Below are positions 1 to 5,883 of a DNA stretch of 8,703 nucleotides, in pieces. Position 1 is the stretch's first letter. Each line of letters opens with the position of its first letter. The position numbers and the translations under genes are program-made. Source of the DNA: Thermoflexus sp. (GTDB taxonomy: Bacteria; Chloroflexota; Anaerolineae; B4-G1; DUEL01); NCBI GenBank assembly GCA_028276215.1, contig JAPYWT010000081.1, forward strand, positions 1 through 8,703, in the 5' to 3' direction. The notes beneath the pieces were generated by a model that was given only the letters and a program-made list of their open reading frames with translations, ran no database searches and was not told the DNA's origin.

Positions 1-244
1 AGAAATCCCGCCGCAGGGCAGGGAGGTCAGCCGGGCTGACGCCCAACCGGTCGGCCACTTCGGCCCAGACGTCGTCCACCGAACCCTCGCCCCGCTGGGC
101 CCGGTCCCAGGCCGGGTTCCCGAAGAAAGTGTCCGCCAGTGTGCCCGGAGGCAGGCGCAGCCGCCGCTCCCAGGCCATGCGCGGCCGGATGTCCATGGTG
201 CGCATCAGCACGCCGCCCCAGTCCCAAATGACCGCACGGATCAC
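1..244 (-). CDS. HAD-superfamily hydrolase, N-terminal part (runs off left edge)
   Basis: Only the first 81 codons are visible. I chose the GTG at 244-242 as the start because it overlaps the TGA stop of the preceding gene in a GTGA arrangement, which is typical of translational coupling. The N-terminus reads (M)IRAVIWDWGGVLM. The DxGGVL form of HAD motif I has nucleophilic Asp8 and Gly where many HAD enzymes have the second Asp, as in YihX-like phosphatases and other subfamily IA members. The following residues (PRMAWERRL, TFFGNPAWDRAQRGEGS) look like the helical cap region of that subfamily. It is probably a cytoplasmic phosphatase acting on a small phosphorylated metabolite. Motifs II to IV lie outside the window, so the substrate and even completeness cannot be judged. 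It is the second gene of a leftward operon with another HAD enzyme. Confidence 0.8.
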   Translation of the reverse strand, partial: MIRAVIWDWGGVLMRTMDIRPRMAWERRLRLPPGTLADTFFGNPAWDRAQRGEGSVDDVWAEVADRLGVSPADLPALRRDF

Positions 245-954
245 GGCTCGTCCTCCGGTGGGAGGAAAAGTTGGAGAAGGTCGCGGAAGCGCGAGAGGCG
301 GACCACCCGTTCCGGGTCGGCGACGGGCACTTCCTCCCAGGACCACGGGCGGTGGTAGGGGATGTGGATGGCGCCAATCCCCGCGGCCAGGGCCGGATTG
401 ACGTCGGAGCGGGGGCTGTTGCCCACCATCCACGTCCGGCGAGGGTCCAGGTTGTGGCGGACCAGCAGGTCCTGCAGGACCTCCGGCTTTTTCTCGGGGA
501 CGATGTGGATGGCCTCAAAGTGCGGGGCCAGCCCCGACCGGTCCACCTTGTCGCGCTGGACCTTCGGGTCGCCTTTGGTCAGCAGGAAGAGGCGACAGTG
601 GCGGGAGAGGACGGCGACCGTCTCGGCGACGCCGTCCAGCAGGATGATGGGGTACTCCACCACCCGGTTGCCGATGGCCTCCACTTCTGCCTCCACCTCG
701 GGCCGGGGGATCCGCCCGTCCTCCTGGCAGAGTTGGTGGTAGGTCAGCACCAGACTGCGGGCGAACTCCTGGGGCGCGTAGCCGTAGACGGGGACGCGCT
801 CCTGTTCTATCCAGGCCAGGGTCTCCCGGGCTCGCTGGGGGTCAAACCCCTCACGGGCCATCCGTTCGGCGAAGGCGTCCGTCGCCTCTTCGTAGAAGAC
901 GTTGTTCTCCCAGAGCGTATCGTCGGCGTCTAAAATCAGCGCGATCTTCTTCAT
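241..954 (-). CDS. HAD-superfamily hydrolase (phosphatase-like)
   Basis: This is a cytoplasmic HAD hydrolase of 237 residues, a normal length for a subfamily I enzyme with a helical cap. Motif I is LILDADDTLW, with nucleophile Asp9 and acid/base Asp11. Motif II is the Thr of FLLTKGD (Thr126). Motif III is a Lys in PEKKPEV (about Lys156). Motif IV is GNSPRSDV (178-185), whose Asp184 would help bind Mg2+. All catalytic positions are therefore present. The cap lies roughly at residues 16-105. The reading frame stays open upstream to 1035, but that stretch encodes the heptamer repeat (WSVVCGL-type peptide) and would place 27 odd residues before the conserved start, so the ATG at 954 is preferred. 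No Shine-Dalgarno sequence is seen; the -10 box lies 10 bases upstream, so translation is probably near-leaderless. The substrate is unknown. Confidence 0.9.
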   Translation of the reverse strand: MKKIALILDADDTLWENNVFYEEATDAFAERMAREGFDPQRARETLAWIEQERVPVYGYAPQEFARSLVLTYHQLCQEDGRIPRPEVEAEVEAIGNRVVEYPIILLDGVAETVAVLSRHCRLFLLTKGDPKVQRDKVDRSGLAPHFEAIHIVPEKKPEVLQDLLVRHNLDPRRTWMVGNSPRSDVNPALAAGIGAIHIPYHRPWSWEEVPVADPERVVRLSRFRDLLQLFLPPEDEP

Positions 955-964
955 AGCGGGCTCT

Positions 965-973
965 ATTATACCA
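965..973 (-). promoter_or_regulatory. Extended -10 promoter of the leftward HAD operon
   Basis: The minus strand reads TGGTATAAT, a perfect TATAAT with the TGn extension. Only 10 bases separate it from the ATG at 954, so transcription should begin 0-4 bases before the start codon. No good -35 box is seen at 16-18 bp spacing; that position already falls in the heptamer repeat array. Extended -10 promoters can do without a strong -35. Confidence 0.65.
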
Positions 974-987
974 GAATGCGGGAAATA

Positions 988-1078
988 GACCACAGACCAC
1001 AGACCACAGACCACTGACCACAGACGACGGACCACAGACGACAGACAACAGACGACAGACGACGGACGACAGACGATT
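988..1078. repeat. Heptamer tandem array GACNACR (13 units)
   Basis: Thirteen consecutive 7-bp units, strictly in phase. They are mostly GACCACA or GACGACA, with variants GACCACT, GACGACG, GACAACA and a last degenerate GACGATT. No indel breaks the phase over 91 bp. The array lies between two divergent promoters. A related array occurs at 5884-5960. Confidence 0.9.
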
Positions 1079-1080
1079 AC

Positions 1081-1154
1081 TAACGGCTAACCCCTGACGG
1101 CTGACGGCTAACTGCTGACGGCTAACTGCTGACGGCTAACTGCTGACGGCTAAC
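1081..1154. repeat. Second heptamer array, TGACGGC/TAACTGC units
   Basis: Directly after the first array, a different 7-bp unit takes over: TAACGGC, TAACCCC, TGACGGC, TGACGGC, then TAACTGC alternating with TGACGGC. The alternation gives a 14-bp period (TGACGGCTAACTGC) from 1102, with three full copies and one partial. The period remains seven bases throughout. The array ends 8 bases before the -35 box of the downstream gene. Confidence 0.85.
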
Positions 1155-1161
1155 CATCGGC

Positions 1162-1189
1162 TTGACGTTTGCCTAAACTGTGCTACCAT
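1162..1189 (+). promoter_or_regulatory. Promoter of the metal-binding lipoprotein gene
   Basis: TTGACG (1162-1167), a 16-bp spacer, then TACCAT (1184-1189) with a TGn extension at 1181-1183. Transcription would start near 1196, giving a leader of about 27 bases. A purine-rich AAGGTGGAG before the start codon can serve as ribosome binding site. No clear Zur or MntR operator palindrome was recognised. Confidence 0.5.
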
Positions 1190-1222
1190 ATCCCGCAAAC
1201 TGTTGCAAGGTGGAGTGGCCGG

Positions 1223-2179
1223 ATGCGAAAACTGGCGGTTTTGCTGATTCTGCTGCTGGCGCTGCTGGGGGCCTGTGCCCGGCCGACGCCTCCCCCCGAG
1301 CTGGAGGCGGAGGGGCTCCCCGCCCTCTCCCCGGCCCCGCTGGGCGCGGGAGAGCGTCTGCGCGGGGTGGCCACGACGACCATCGTGGGCGACGTGGTGG
1401 CCCGGGTGGGCGGCGATGCCGTCCAGTTGACCGTTCTCCTGCCCCCCGGCGCCGACCCCCACACCTACGAGCCCACTCCGGCCGACCTGACCGCAGTGGC
1501 CGGGGCGCACGTTCTCTTCGTCAACGGGCTGGGGCTGGAGGGATTCCTGGAGCGCACGCTGCGGAACGTGGGCGACATCCCCGTCGTGCCGGTCTCGGCG
1601 GGCATCCGGCCCCGTCCTCTGGAGGAGCACGGGGAGGAATCCCACGCCCACGGCGAGGCTGACCCGCACGTCTGGCTGGATGTGCGGAATGTGATGATCT
1701 GGGTGGAGAACATCCGGCAGGCGCTGAGCGCGCTGGACCCCGCCCACGCCGACCGCTACGCGGCCAACGCCGCGGCCTACCGGGCGGAACTGGAGGCGCT
1801 GGACGCCTGGGTCCTGGAGCAGGTGGCTCAGGTGCCGCCCCAGAACCGCAAACTGGTCACCAACCACCCCTCCTTCGGCTACTTCGCCGACCGGTACGGC
1901 TTTGAGCAGGTCGCGGCGGTCTACCCCATCAGCCCCGGAGCGGAGCCCTCGGCCCGGGAAATCGCCGAACTGGAGGAGACCATCCGCCGCTTCGGCGTCC
2001 CCGCCGTCTTCGCCGAGACGACGGTCAGCCCCAAACTGGCCGAACAGGTGGCGCGGGATACCGGGGTCCGACTGGTCACTCTGTACACCGGTTCCCTGGG
2101 CGGGCCGGGGAGCGGCGTGGAGAGTTACGTTGACCTGATCCGCTACGATGTCAACGCCATCGTCAACGCGCTGAAGTGA
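1223..2179 (+). CDS. Metal ABC transporter substrate-binding lipoprotein (ZnuA/TroA family)
   Basis: This encodes a 318-residue cluster A-I solute-binding protein that would capture Zn2+ or Mn2+ outside the membrane and hand it to an ABC permease. The N-terminus MRKLAVLLILLLALLGAC is a lipoprotein signal with lipobox LGAC and lipidated Cys18. Expected metal-ligand motifs follow in order: DPHTYEPTP (His80), DPHVWLD (His149), TNHPSFGYFADRYGF (His215), and an acidic ligand probably in the FAETTVSPKLAEQ region. A short His-containing loop (EEHGEESHAHGE, residues 134-145) before His149 is of the sort seen in zinc rather than manganese proteins. A longer frame begins with TTG at 1169, but that would bury the signal peptide, so ATG 1223 is chosen. 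No permease or ATPase of this system is adjacent. The next gene abuts it directly. Confidence 0.9.
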   Translation: MRKLAVLLILLLALLGACARPTPPPELEAEGLPALSPAPLGAGERLRGVATTTIVGDVVARVGGDAVQLTVLLPPGADPHTYEPTPADLTAVAGAHVLFVNGLGLEGFLERTLRNVGDIPVVPVSAGIRPRPLEEHGEESHAHGEADPHVWLDVRNVMIWVENIRQALSALDPAHADRYAANAAAYRAELEALDAWVLEQVAQVPPQNRKLVTNHPSFGYFADRYGFEQVAAVYPISPGAEPSAREIAELEETIRRFGVPAVFAETTVSPKLAEQVARDTGVRLVTLYTGSLGGPGSGVESYVDLIRYDVNAIVNALK

Positions 2180-3748
2180 ATGCCGGCTGACAGCCCGCGC
2201 TACGTCCCCATACATATGCGTACCGAATCCCGCTGGCTCTATCTGACGGCCTTTCTGGGCGGCGCGGTCTCCCTGGGGGTGGAACTGGCCGCTTCCCGCC
2301 TGCTGGCCCCCTACTTCGGCGAGTCGCTGCCGGTGTGGGCGGCCATCATCGGCCTGATTCTCCTCTACCTGACGGTGGGCTACTTTCTGGGCGGCCGCTG
2401 GGCCGACCGCTCTCCCCGCCCCGCCACCTTCTACGAAATCGCCATCTGGGGAGCCTGGCTGGTGGGGCTGGTCCCCTTCGTCGCGCGGCCGGTGCTCTCC
2501 CTGGCGGTGGAGGGAATGGCGCGCCTCAACGTTTCCCTGACCGTCGGCCCCTTCGCGGCGGTGCTCCTTCTCTTCGCCGCGCCTGTCACCCTGCTGGGCT
2601 GTCTCTCCCCCTTCGTCATCCGGTTGCTGGTGGACCGGGTGGAGGAGACGGGCGGGGTCGCTGGACGGGTGTACGCCCTCTCCACCGTCGGGAGTCTGCT
2701 GGGGACGCTGGTGACGGTGTTCGGACTGGTCCCGGCCATCGGCACCCGCAACACGTTTGGCGTGCTCTCCCTCTCCCTGCTGGTTCCATCTCTGGTGGGA
2801 CTGGCCCGCGCCCGGCCCCGACGCGCCGTCCTCTACCTTTGGATGCCCCTGGTGGTGCTGGGGCTGGCCCTCGGGGCGCGCGGTCGGCCCGTCAAGCCTC
2901 AGGCCGGGATGATCTACGAGGCCGAGTCGGCCCACCACTACATCCAGGTGGTGGAGCGGGACGGGTGGCGGTATCTCTTCCTGAACGAGGGGTTGGGCAT
3001 CCACTCCGTCTACCGGCCCGGCGCGCGCCGGGTCGGGGGGACGTGGGACCTCTTTGTGATTGCCCCGTTCTTCAATCCGCCGCCGTTCTCCCCCAGCCGG
3101 GTCCGTTCTATGGCGATGATCGGGCTGGCGGGGGGGACCGTCCCCAAACTCTATACGGCCTTCTACGGCCCCATCCCCATAGACGGCGTGGAACTGGACC
3201 CGGCGGTGGTGCGGGTGGGGCGGGAGTACTTCGGGATGACGGAGCCGAACCTGCAGGTGACGGTGGGCGACGGGCGGGCGGTCCTGGCCCGCTCCCCGCG
3301 CCGCTACAGCGTGGTCGCGGTGGACGCCTACCGGCTGCCCTACATCCCCTGGCACCTGACGACGGTGGAGTTCTTCCAGGAGGCGCGCCGGCATCTGGAG
3401 GAGGACGGCGTGGTGGTGGTGAACGTGGGCCGCACTCCCGGGGACGACCGTCTGGTGGCGGCCATCGCGGCCACCCTGCGCGCCGTCTTCCCCACCGTCC
3501 ACGCCGTAGACGTCCCCAACTCCTACAACACCATTCTGGTTGCCACCGTCCAGCCGACGACGACCGAAAATCTGCGCGCCAACCGGGAGGGGCTGACCGA
3601 CCCCGACCTGCGCGCGATTGCGGACGAGGCGCTGGCGAATCTGCGGCCTGTGCCGGAGGGCGGCATCGTCCTCACCGATGACCGGGCGCCGGTGGAAGCA
3701 ATCACCCATGCAATGATTCTGGCGTATCTGACAGGGAGTATAGAGTAA
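2180..3748 (+). CDS. Multi-TM protein with spermidine-synthase-like domain
   Basis: The protein has 522 residues. The N-terminal half carries about seven predicted membrane helices (roughly 19-41, 52-72, 84-106, 118-150, 166-188, 191-208 and 217-232). The C-terminal half (about 245-520) has the fold pattern of spermidine synthase. It keeps a nucleotide-binding loop GLAGGT (315-320), an acidic ribose contact VELDP (337-341), a DGR (364-366) and Asp382 in VDAYRLPYIPWHLTTVEFF. Soluble spermidine synthases have a DSTDPxGP-type stretch at that last site; this one reads DAYRLPYIP, so polyamine synthesis is doubtful. An SAM-dependent aminopropyl- or methyltransferase-like role at the membrane is possible, but the substrate is unknown. 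The ATG abuts the previous stop (TGA|ATG), implying coupling. ATG 2216 (MRTESRW) is an alternative start; neither has a clear Shine-Dalgarno sequence. Confidence 0.85.
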   Translation: MPADSPRYVPIHMRTESRWLYLTAFLGGAVSLGVELAASRLLAPYFGESLPVWAAIIGLILLYLTVGYFLGGRWADRSPRPATFYEIAIWGAWLVGLVPFVARPVLSLAVEGMARLNVSLTVGPFAAVLLLFAAPVTLLGCLSPFVIRLLVDRVEETGGVAGRVYALSTVGSLLGTLVTVFGLVPAIGTRNTFGVLSLSLLVPSLVGLARARPRRAVLYLWMPLVVLGLALGARGRPVKPQAGMIYEAESAHHYIQVVERDGWRYLFLNEGLGIHSVYRPGARRVGGTWDLFVIAPFFNPPPFSPSRVRSMAMIGLAGGTVPKLYTAFYGPIPIDGVELDPAVVRVGREYFGMTEPNLQVTVGDGRAVLARSPRRYSVVAVDAYRLPYIPWHLTTVEFFQEARRHLEEDGVVVVNVGRTPGDDRLVAAIAATLRAVFPTVHAVDVPNSYNTILVATVQPTTTENLRANREGLTDPDLRAIADEALANLRPVPEGGIVLTDDRAPVEAITHAMILAYLTGSIE

Positions 3749-3759
3749 AGCAACGGCAT

Positions 3760-3773
3760 GGCGGGAAACCGCC
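3760..3773 (+). other. Short GNRA-loop hairpin after the membrane protein gene
   Basis: GGCGG-GAAA-CCGCC forms a 5-bp GC stem with a GAAA tetraloop, 11 bases after the stop codon at 3748. There is no T-run after it, so it is not a textbook terminator. It could stabilise the 3' end of the mRNA. Confidence 0.35.
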
Positions 3774-3778
3774 CAACG
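3769..3778 (+). repeat. Left copy of 10-bp direct repeat CCGCCCAACG
   Basis: The same ten bases recur at 4107-4116. The two copies flank the pair of palindromic elements. The left copy is separated from the left inverted repeat by AGA; the right copy follows its inverted repeat almost directly. The pair could be a target-site duplication or chance in GC-rich DNA. Confidence 0.4.
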
Positions 3779-3781
3779 AGA

Positions 3782-3875
3782 GTGTGTCCCAATTTTATCG
3801 GGCCTGGCCACCTTGCAGGACAACTGCGAGCAGTTGTCCTACAAAGCGGCCAAGTCCGACAGAATTGGGACACAC
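3782..3875. repeat. 94-bp near-perfect palindrome (hairpin element 1)
   Basis: The whole 94 bp folds on one centre (between 3828 and 3829). The outer arms GTGTGTCCCAATT (3782-3794) and AATTGGGACACAC (3863-3875) match perfectly. The central arms GGACAACTGC and GCAGTTGTCC surround a 2-base centre. Between them TCGGGCCTGGCC pairs with GGCCAAGTCCGA with few mismatches, and only about five of 47 positions are unpaired. This is far larger than a terminator and resembles a miniature inverted-repeat element or a REP-like hairpin. It lies 33 bases after a stop codon and could also stop transcription. No coding sense is seen. Confidence 0.8.
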
Positions 3876-3888
3876 CCAAGCGGCTGGA

Positions 3889-4105
3889 TGTGTCCCAATT
3901 TCGTCGGGCCGGGTCGCTGGCCTTTCCGCCGGGCCGTCAACGGCCCGGCTCAGGCGAAGACGAGGCGCTAAAGCGCCCCTTTCCGCCCGGGCCACCCGTG
4001 TTCCCGAAAGACTGCCGAAGGGAGAGGGCGCTTCCAGCGCCCTGTGCAACCTCAGCCAGGCCGTTGACGGCCTGGCCCACCGGGCCCCGACGATTTTGGG
4101 ACACA
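3889..4105. repeat. 217-bp hairpin-rich element with terminal inverted repeats (element 2)
   Basis: The ends TGTGTCCCAATTTCGTCGGG (3889-3908) and its near inverse (4086-4105, 18 of 20 matching) are the same motif as the arms of the 94-bp palindrome. Inside lie four stem-loops: GCCGGGCCGT/ACGGCCCGGC (3928-3949), GGCGCT/AGCGCC (3964-3977), AGGGCGCT/AGCGCCCT (4025-4043) and GCCAGGCCGT/ACGGCCTGGC (4055-4076). They are arranged almost mirror-wise: two GGCCGT hairpins outside, two GGCGCT hairpins inside. No convincing gene lies within it; the open frames here are short and unlike any family I know. It looks like a non-autonomous mobile or MITE-like element, or a structured non-coding element. Confidence 0.7.
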
Positions 4106-4106
4106 C

Positions 4107-4116
4107 CCGCCCAACG
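4107..4116 (+). repeat. Right copy of 10-bp direct repeat CCGCCCAACG
   Basis: This matches 3769-3778 exactly. It begins one base after the last CACAC of the right inverted repeat and ends 7 bases before the -35 box of the tRNA promoter. Confidence 0.4.
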
Positions 4117-4123
4117 GGGGCAG

Positions 4124-4152
4124 TTGACGGAATCGGGAATTTGCGGTATAAT
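4124..4152 (+). promoter_or_regulatory. Promoter of tRNA-Asn
   Basis: TTGACG (4124-4129), a 17-bp spacer and a perfect TATAAT (4147-4152) form a strong sigma-70-type promoter. Transcription would start around 4159-4161, leaving a 6-8-base 5' leader before the mature tRNA. Confidence 0.8.
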
Positions 4153-4166
4153 ATGCCCGCATACGG

Positions 4167-4242
4167 TCCTCGGTAGCTCAACAGGTAGAGCGGCCGGCTG
4201 TTAACCGGTTGGTTGCAGGTTCGAGTCCTGCCCGAGGAGCCA
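4167..4242 (+). tRNA. tRNA-Asn (anticodon GTT), CCA encoded
   Basis: This is a complete 76-base cloverleaf. The acceptor stem is TCCTCGG (4167-4173) with CCGAGGA (4232-4238). The D stem is GCTC/GAGC. The anticodon stem GCCGG/CCGGT closes loop CTGTTAA, placing anticodon GTT at 4200-4202. The T stem is GCAGG/CCTGC with loop TTCGAGT. The discriminator base is G, and the 3' CCA (4240-4242) is encoded in the DNA. Sequence around the anticodon loop and acceptor stem closely follows bacterial tRNA-Asn. It has its own promoter and is followed by a hairpin, so it is a single-gene unit. Confidence 0.95.
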
Positions 4243-4278
4243 AGGAGAGGCCTCCTGCCCCTCTCCCGCCCCCCGTGC

Positions 4279-4315
4279 ACCGGCCCGGCATATTGCCGGG
4301 CCGGTTGCGTTATTT
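4279..4315 (+). terminator. Terminator-like hairpin after tRNA-Asn
   Basis: An 11-bp GC-rich stem (ACCGGCCCGGC/GCCGGGCCGGT, 4279-4305) closes loop ATATT and is followed by TGCGTTATTT. The T-tract is interrupted, so termination efficiency is uncertain, but position and stem strength fit a rho-independent terminator for the tRNA transcript. Its tail overlaps the -35 box of the next gene. Confidence 0.65.
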
Positions 4316-4333
4316 CCAGAAAGAGGGTACAAT
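4305..4333 (+). promoter_or_regulatory. Promoter of the ABC-transport operon
   Basis: TTGCGT (4305-4310), a 17-bp spacer and TACAAT (4328-4333). The -10 is five of six; the -35 is weak (TTG conserved). Transcription would start near 4340. The start ATG (4363) is preceded by a strong ribosome site GAGGAGG with a 7-base gap. The -35 box sits in the tail of the tRNA terminator. Confidence 0.5.
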
Positions 4334-4362
4334 TTATGCCACACTCGTGAGGAGGCCGCTTT

Positions 4363-5880
4363 ATGCCACCTGTCCTGGAACTGCGAGGCATTACCAAGTC
4401 CTTCCCCGGCGTGCTGGCCAACGACCACATCAACCTGACCCTGGAAGAAGGAGAGGTCCATGCTCTCCTGGGCGAAAACGGCGCCGGAAAGACGACCCTG
4501 ATGAACATCCTCTACGGACTGTATTCCCCCGATGAGGGGGAAATTTTTGTCCGGGGGCGTCGGGTGGAGATTCGCGGGCCCGGAGATGCCATCGCGCTGG
4601 GCATCGGAATGGTCCACCAGCACTTCATGCTGGTCCCCGTCCTCACCGTCACCGAAAACGTCATGCTGGGCGTGGAGTCCATCAAGAACGGCGTCTTCCT
4701 GGACCGGGCGGCGGCGGCCCGGCGCATCCGTGAGATTTCCCGCCAGTACGGGCTGCATGTGGACCCGGACGCCCTGGTCAAGACCCTGCCCGTCGGCGTC
4801 CAGCAGCGGGTGGAAATCATCAAACTCCTCTACCGTCAGGCCGACATCCTCATCCTGGACGAGCCCACCGCCGTCCTGACCCCGCAGGAGGTGGAGGAAC
4901 TCTTCAAGGTCATCCGCTCCCTCGCCGCCCAGGGCAAGTCCGTCATCTTCATCACCCACAAACTGAAAGAGGTCATGGCGATCGCCGACCGCATCACCGT
5001 CCTGCGGAACGGGCGGGTGGTCGGCACGACCACCCCGTCCCAGACCACCGAGGAGCAACTGGCCTCCATGATGGTCGGGCGGGAGGTGCTGTTGCGGGTG
5101 AACAAGAAACCCGCCACGCCCGGGGAGACGGTGCTGGAAGTGGAGAACCTGGAGGTGCTGGACGACCGGGGCAACCCGGCGGTGCGGGGCGTCTCCTTTG
5201 AGGTGCGGGCCGGCGAGGTACTGGGCATCGCCGGAGTCCAGGGCAACGGTCAGACCGAACTGGTGCAGGCGCTGACCGGCCTGCGGCACCCTCTGGCGGG
5301 TCGGGTACGGATTCTGGGGACGGAGGTGACCGGCGCTCCGCCGCGCCACATCCTGGAACGGGGCGTCGCCCACGTCCCGGAGGACCGCCAGCAGGACGGC
5401 CTGGTGCTCAGTTTCCCCGTCGCCGACAACCTGGTGCTCAACACCTACTACCTGCCCCCCTTCGCCCGCGCCGGGACGCTCCAGCAGGAGGTCATTTTTA
5501 CCGTCGCCGAACAGCGGGCCCGGGAGTTTGACATCCGCACGCCCAGCATCCTCACGCCCGTCGCCAACCTCTCCGGCGGCAACCAGCAGAAGGTCATCGT
5601 CGCCCGCGAGTTCTCCCGCCCCATCCGCCTGCTCATCGCCTCGCAGCCGACCCGGGGGCTGGACGTGGGCTCCATTGAGTACATCCACCAGCGCATCATC
5701 GCCAAGCGGGACGAGGGCTGCGCGGTGCTCCTGGTCTCGCCGGAACTGGACGAGGTGATGAGCCTCTCCGACCGCATTGCGGTGATGTACGAAGGGCGCA
5801 TTATGGACATCCTGCCCGCCGACCAGGCCACCCGCGAGGAAATCGGCCTGCTCATGGCGGGGGTGAAACGGAACCGCTGA
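4363..5880 (+). CDS. ABC transporter ATPase with two NBDs, NupO/YufO type
   Basis: This is a 505-residue tandem ATP-binding protein of the carbohydrate/nucleoside uptake class 2 family (RbsA, YufO/NupO). It would power the permease encoded next, at the cytoplasmic membrane face. The first NBD is complete: Walker A GENGAGKT (37-44), Q-loop Gln86, a family-typical degenerate signature VGVQQR (144-149), Walker B DILILDEPTA (161-170) and switch His199. The second NBD is degenerate: Walker A reads GVQGNGQT (291-298) with Gln for Lys, Walker B reads IASQPTRGLD with Gln in place of the catalytic Glu, and the switch His is replaced by Ser459. It keeps a canonical signature LSGGNQQK (403-410). So only one site likely hydrolyses ATP, as is common in this family. 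The gene has its own promoter and a good GAGGAGG ribosome site. The fusion gene follows after 94 bases of repeats. Confidence 0.93.
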   Translation: MPPVLELRGITKSFPGVLANDHINLTLEEGEVHALLGENGAGKTTLMNILYGLYSPDEGEIFVRGRRVEIRGPGDAIALGIGMVHQHFMLVPVLTVTENVMLGVESIKNGVFLDRAAAARRIREISRQYGLHVDPDALVKTLPVGVQQRVEIIKLLYRQADILILDEPTAVLTPQEVEELFKVIRSLAAQGKSVIFITHKLKEVMAIADRITVLRNGRVVGTTTPSQTTEEQLASMMVGREVLLRVNKKPATPGETVLEVENLEVLDDRGNPAVRGVSFEVRAGEVLGIAGVQGNGQTELVQALTGLRHPLAGRVRILGTEVTGAPPRHILERGVAHVPEDRQQDGLVLSFPVADNLVLNTYYLPPFARAGTLQQEVIFTVAEQRAREFDIRTPSILTPVANLSGGNQQKVIVAREFSRPIRLLIASQPTRGLDVGSIEYIHQRIIAKRDEGCAVLLVSPELDEVMSLSDRIAVMYEGRIMDILPADQATREEIGLLMAGVKRNR

Positions 5881-5883
5881 TCC

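Noticed and set aside
955..1035. N-terminal extension of the HAD hydrolase (27 residues)
   Set aside because: It would encode the heptamer repeat as a Trp-Ser-Val-Val-type peptide and lies upstream of a perfect -10 box; the conserved family start is the ATG at 954.
988..1154. CRISPR array
   Set aside because: Units are 7 bp and directly tandem with no unique spacers; no cas genes are nearby.
1169..1222. TTG start for the metal-binding lipoprotein
   Set aside because: It would add 18 residues before a textbook lipoprotein signal peptide, and most of it lies upstream of the predicted transcription start.
2335..3681. 448-codon plus-strand frame within the membrane protein gene
   Set aside because: It is an out-of-frame Gly/Arg/Pro-rich shadow; the other frame has membrane helices and the SAM-type motif.
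1136..3823. 895-codon open frame on the minus strand
   Set aside because: It lies antisense to two well-supported genes, has a low-complexity Gly/Asp/Arg/His-rich composition and no recognisable domain. It is a shadow of GC-rich coding DNA.
3758..4204. Small protein genes in the intergenic region (148 and 130 codons)
   Set aside because: These frames run through palindromes and into the tRNA, lack ribosome sites and change meaning across inverted repeats. The region is better explained by hairpin elements.
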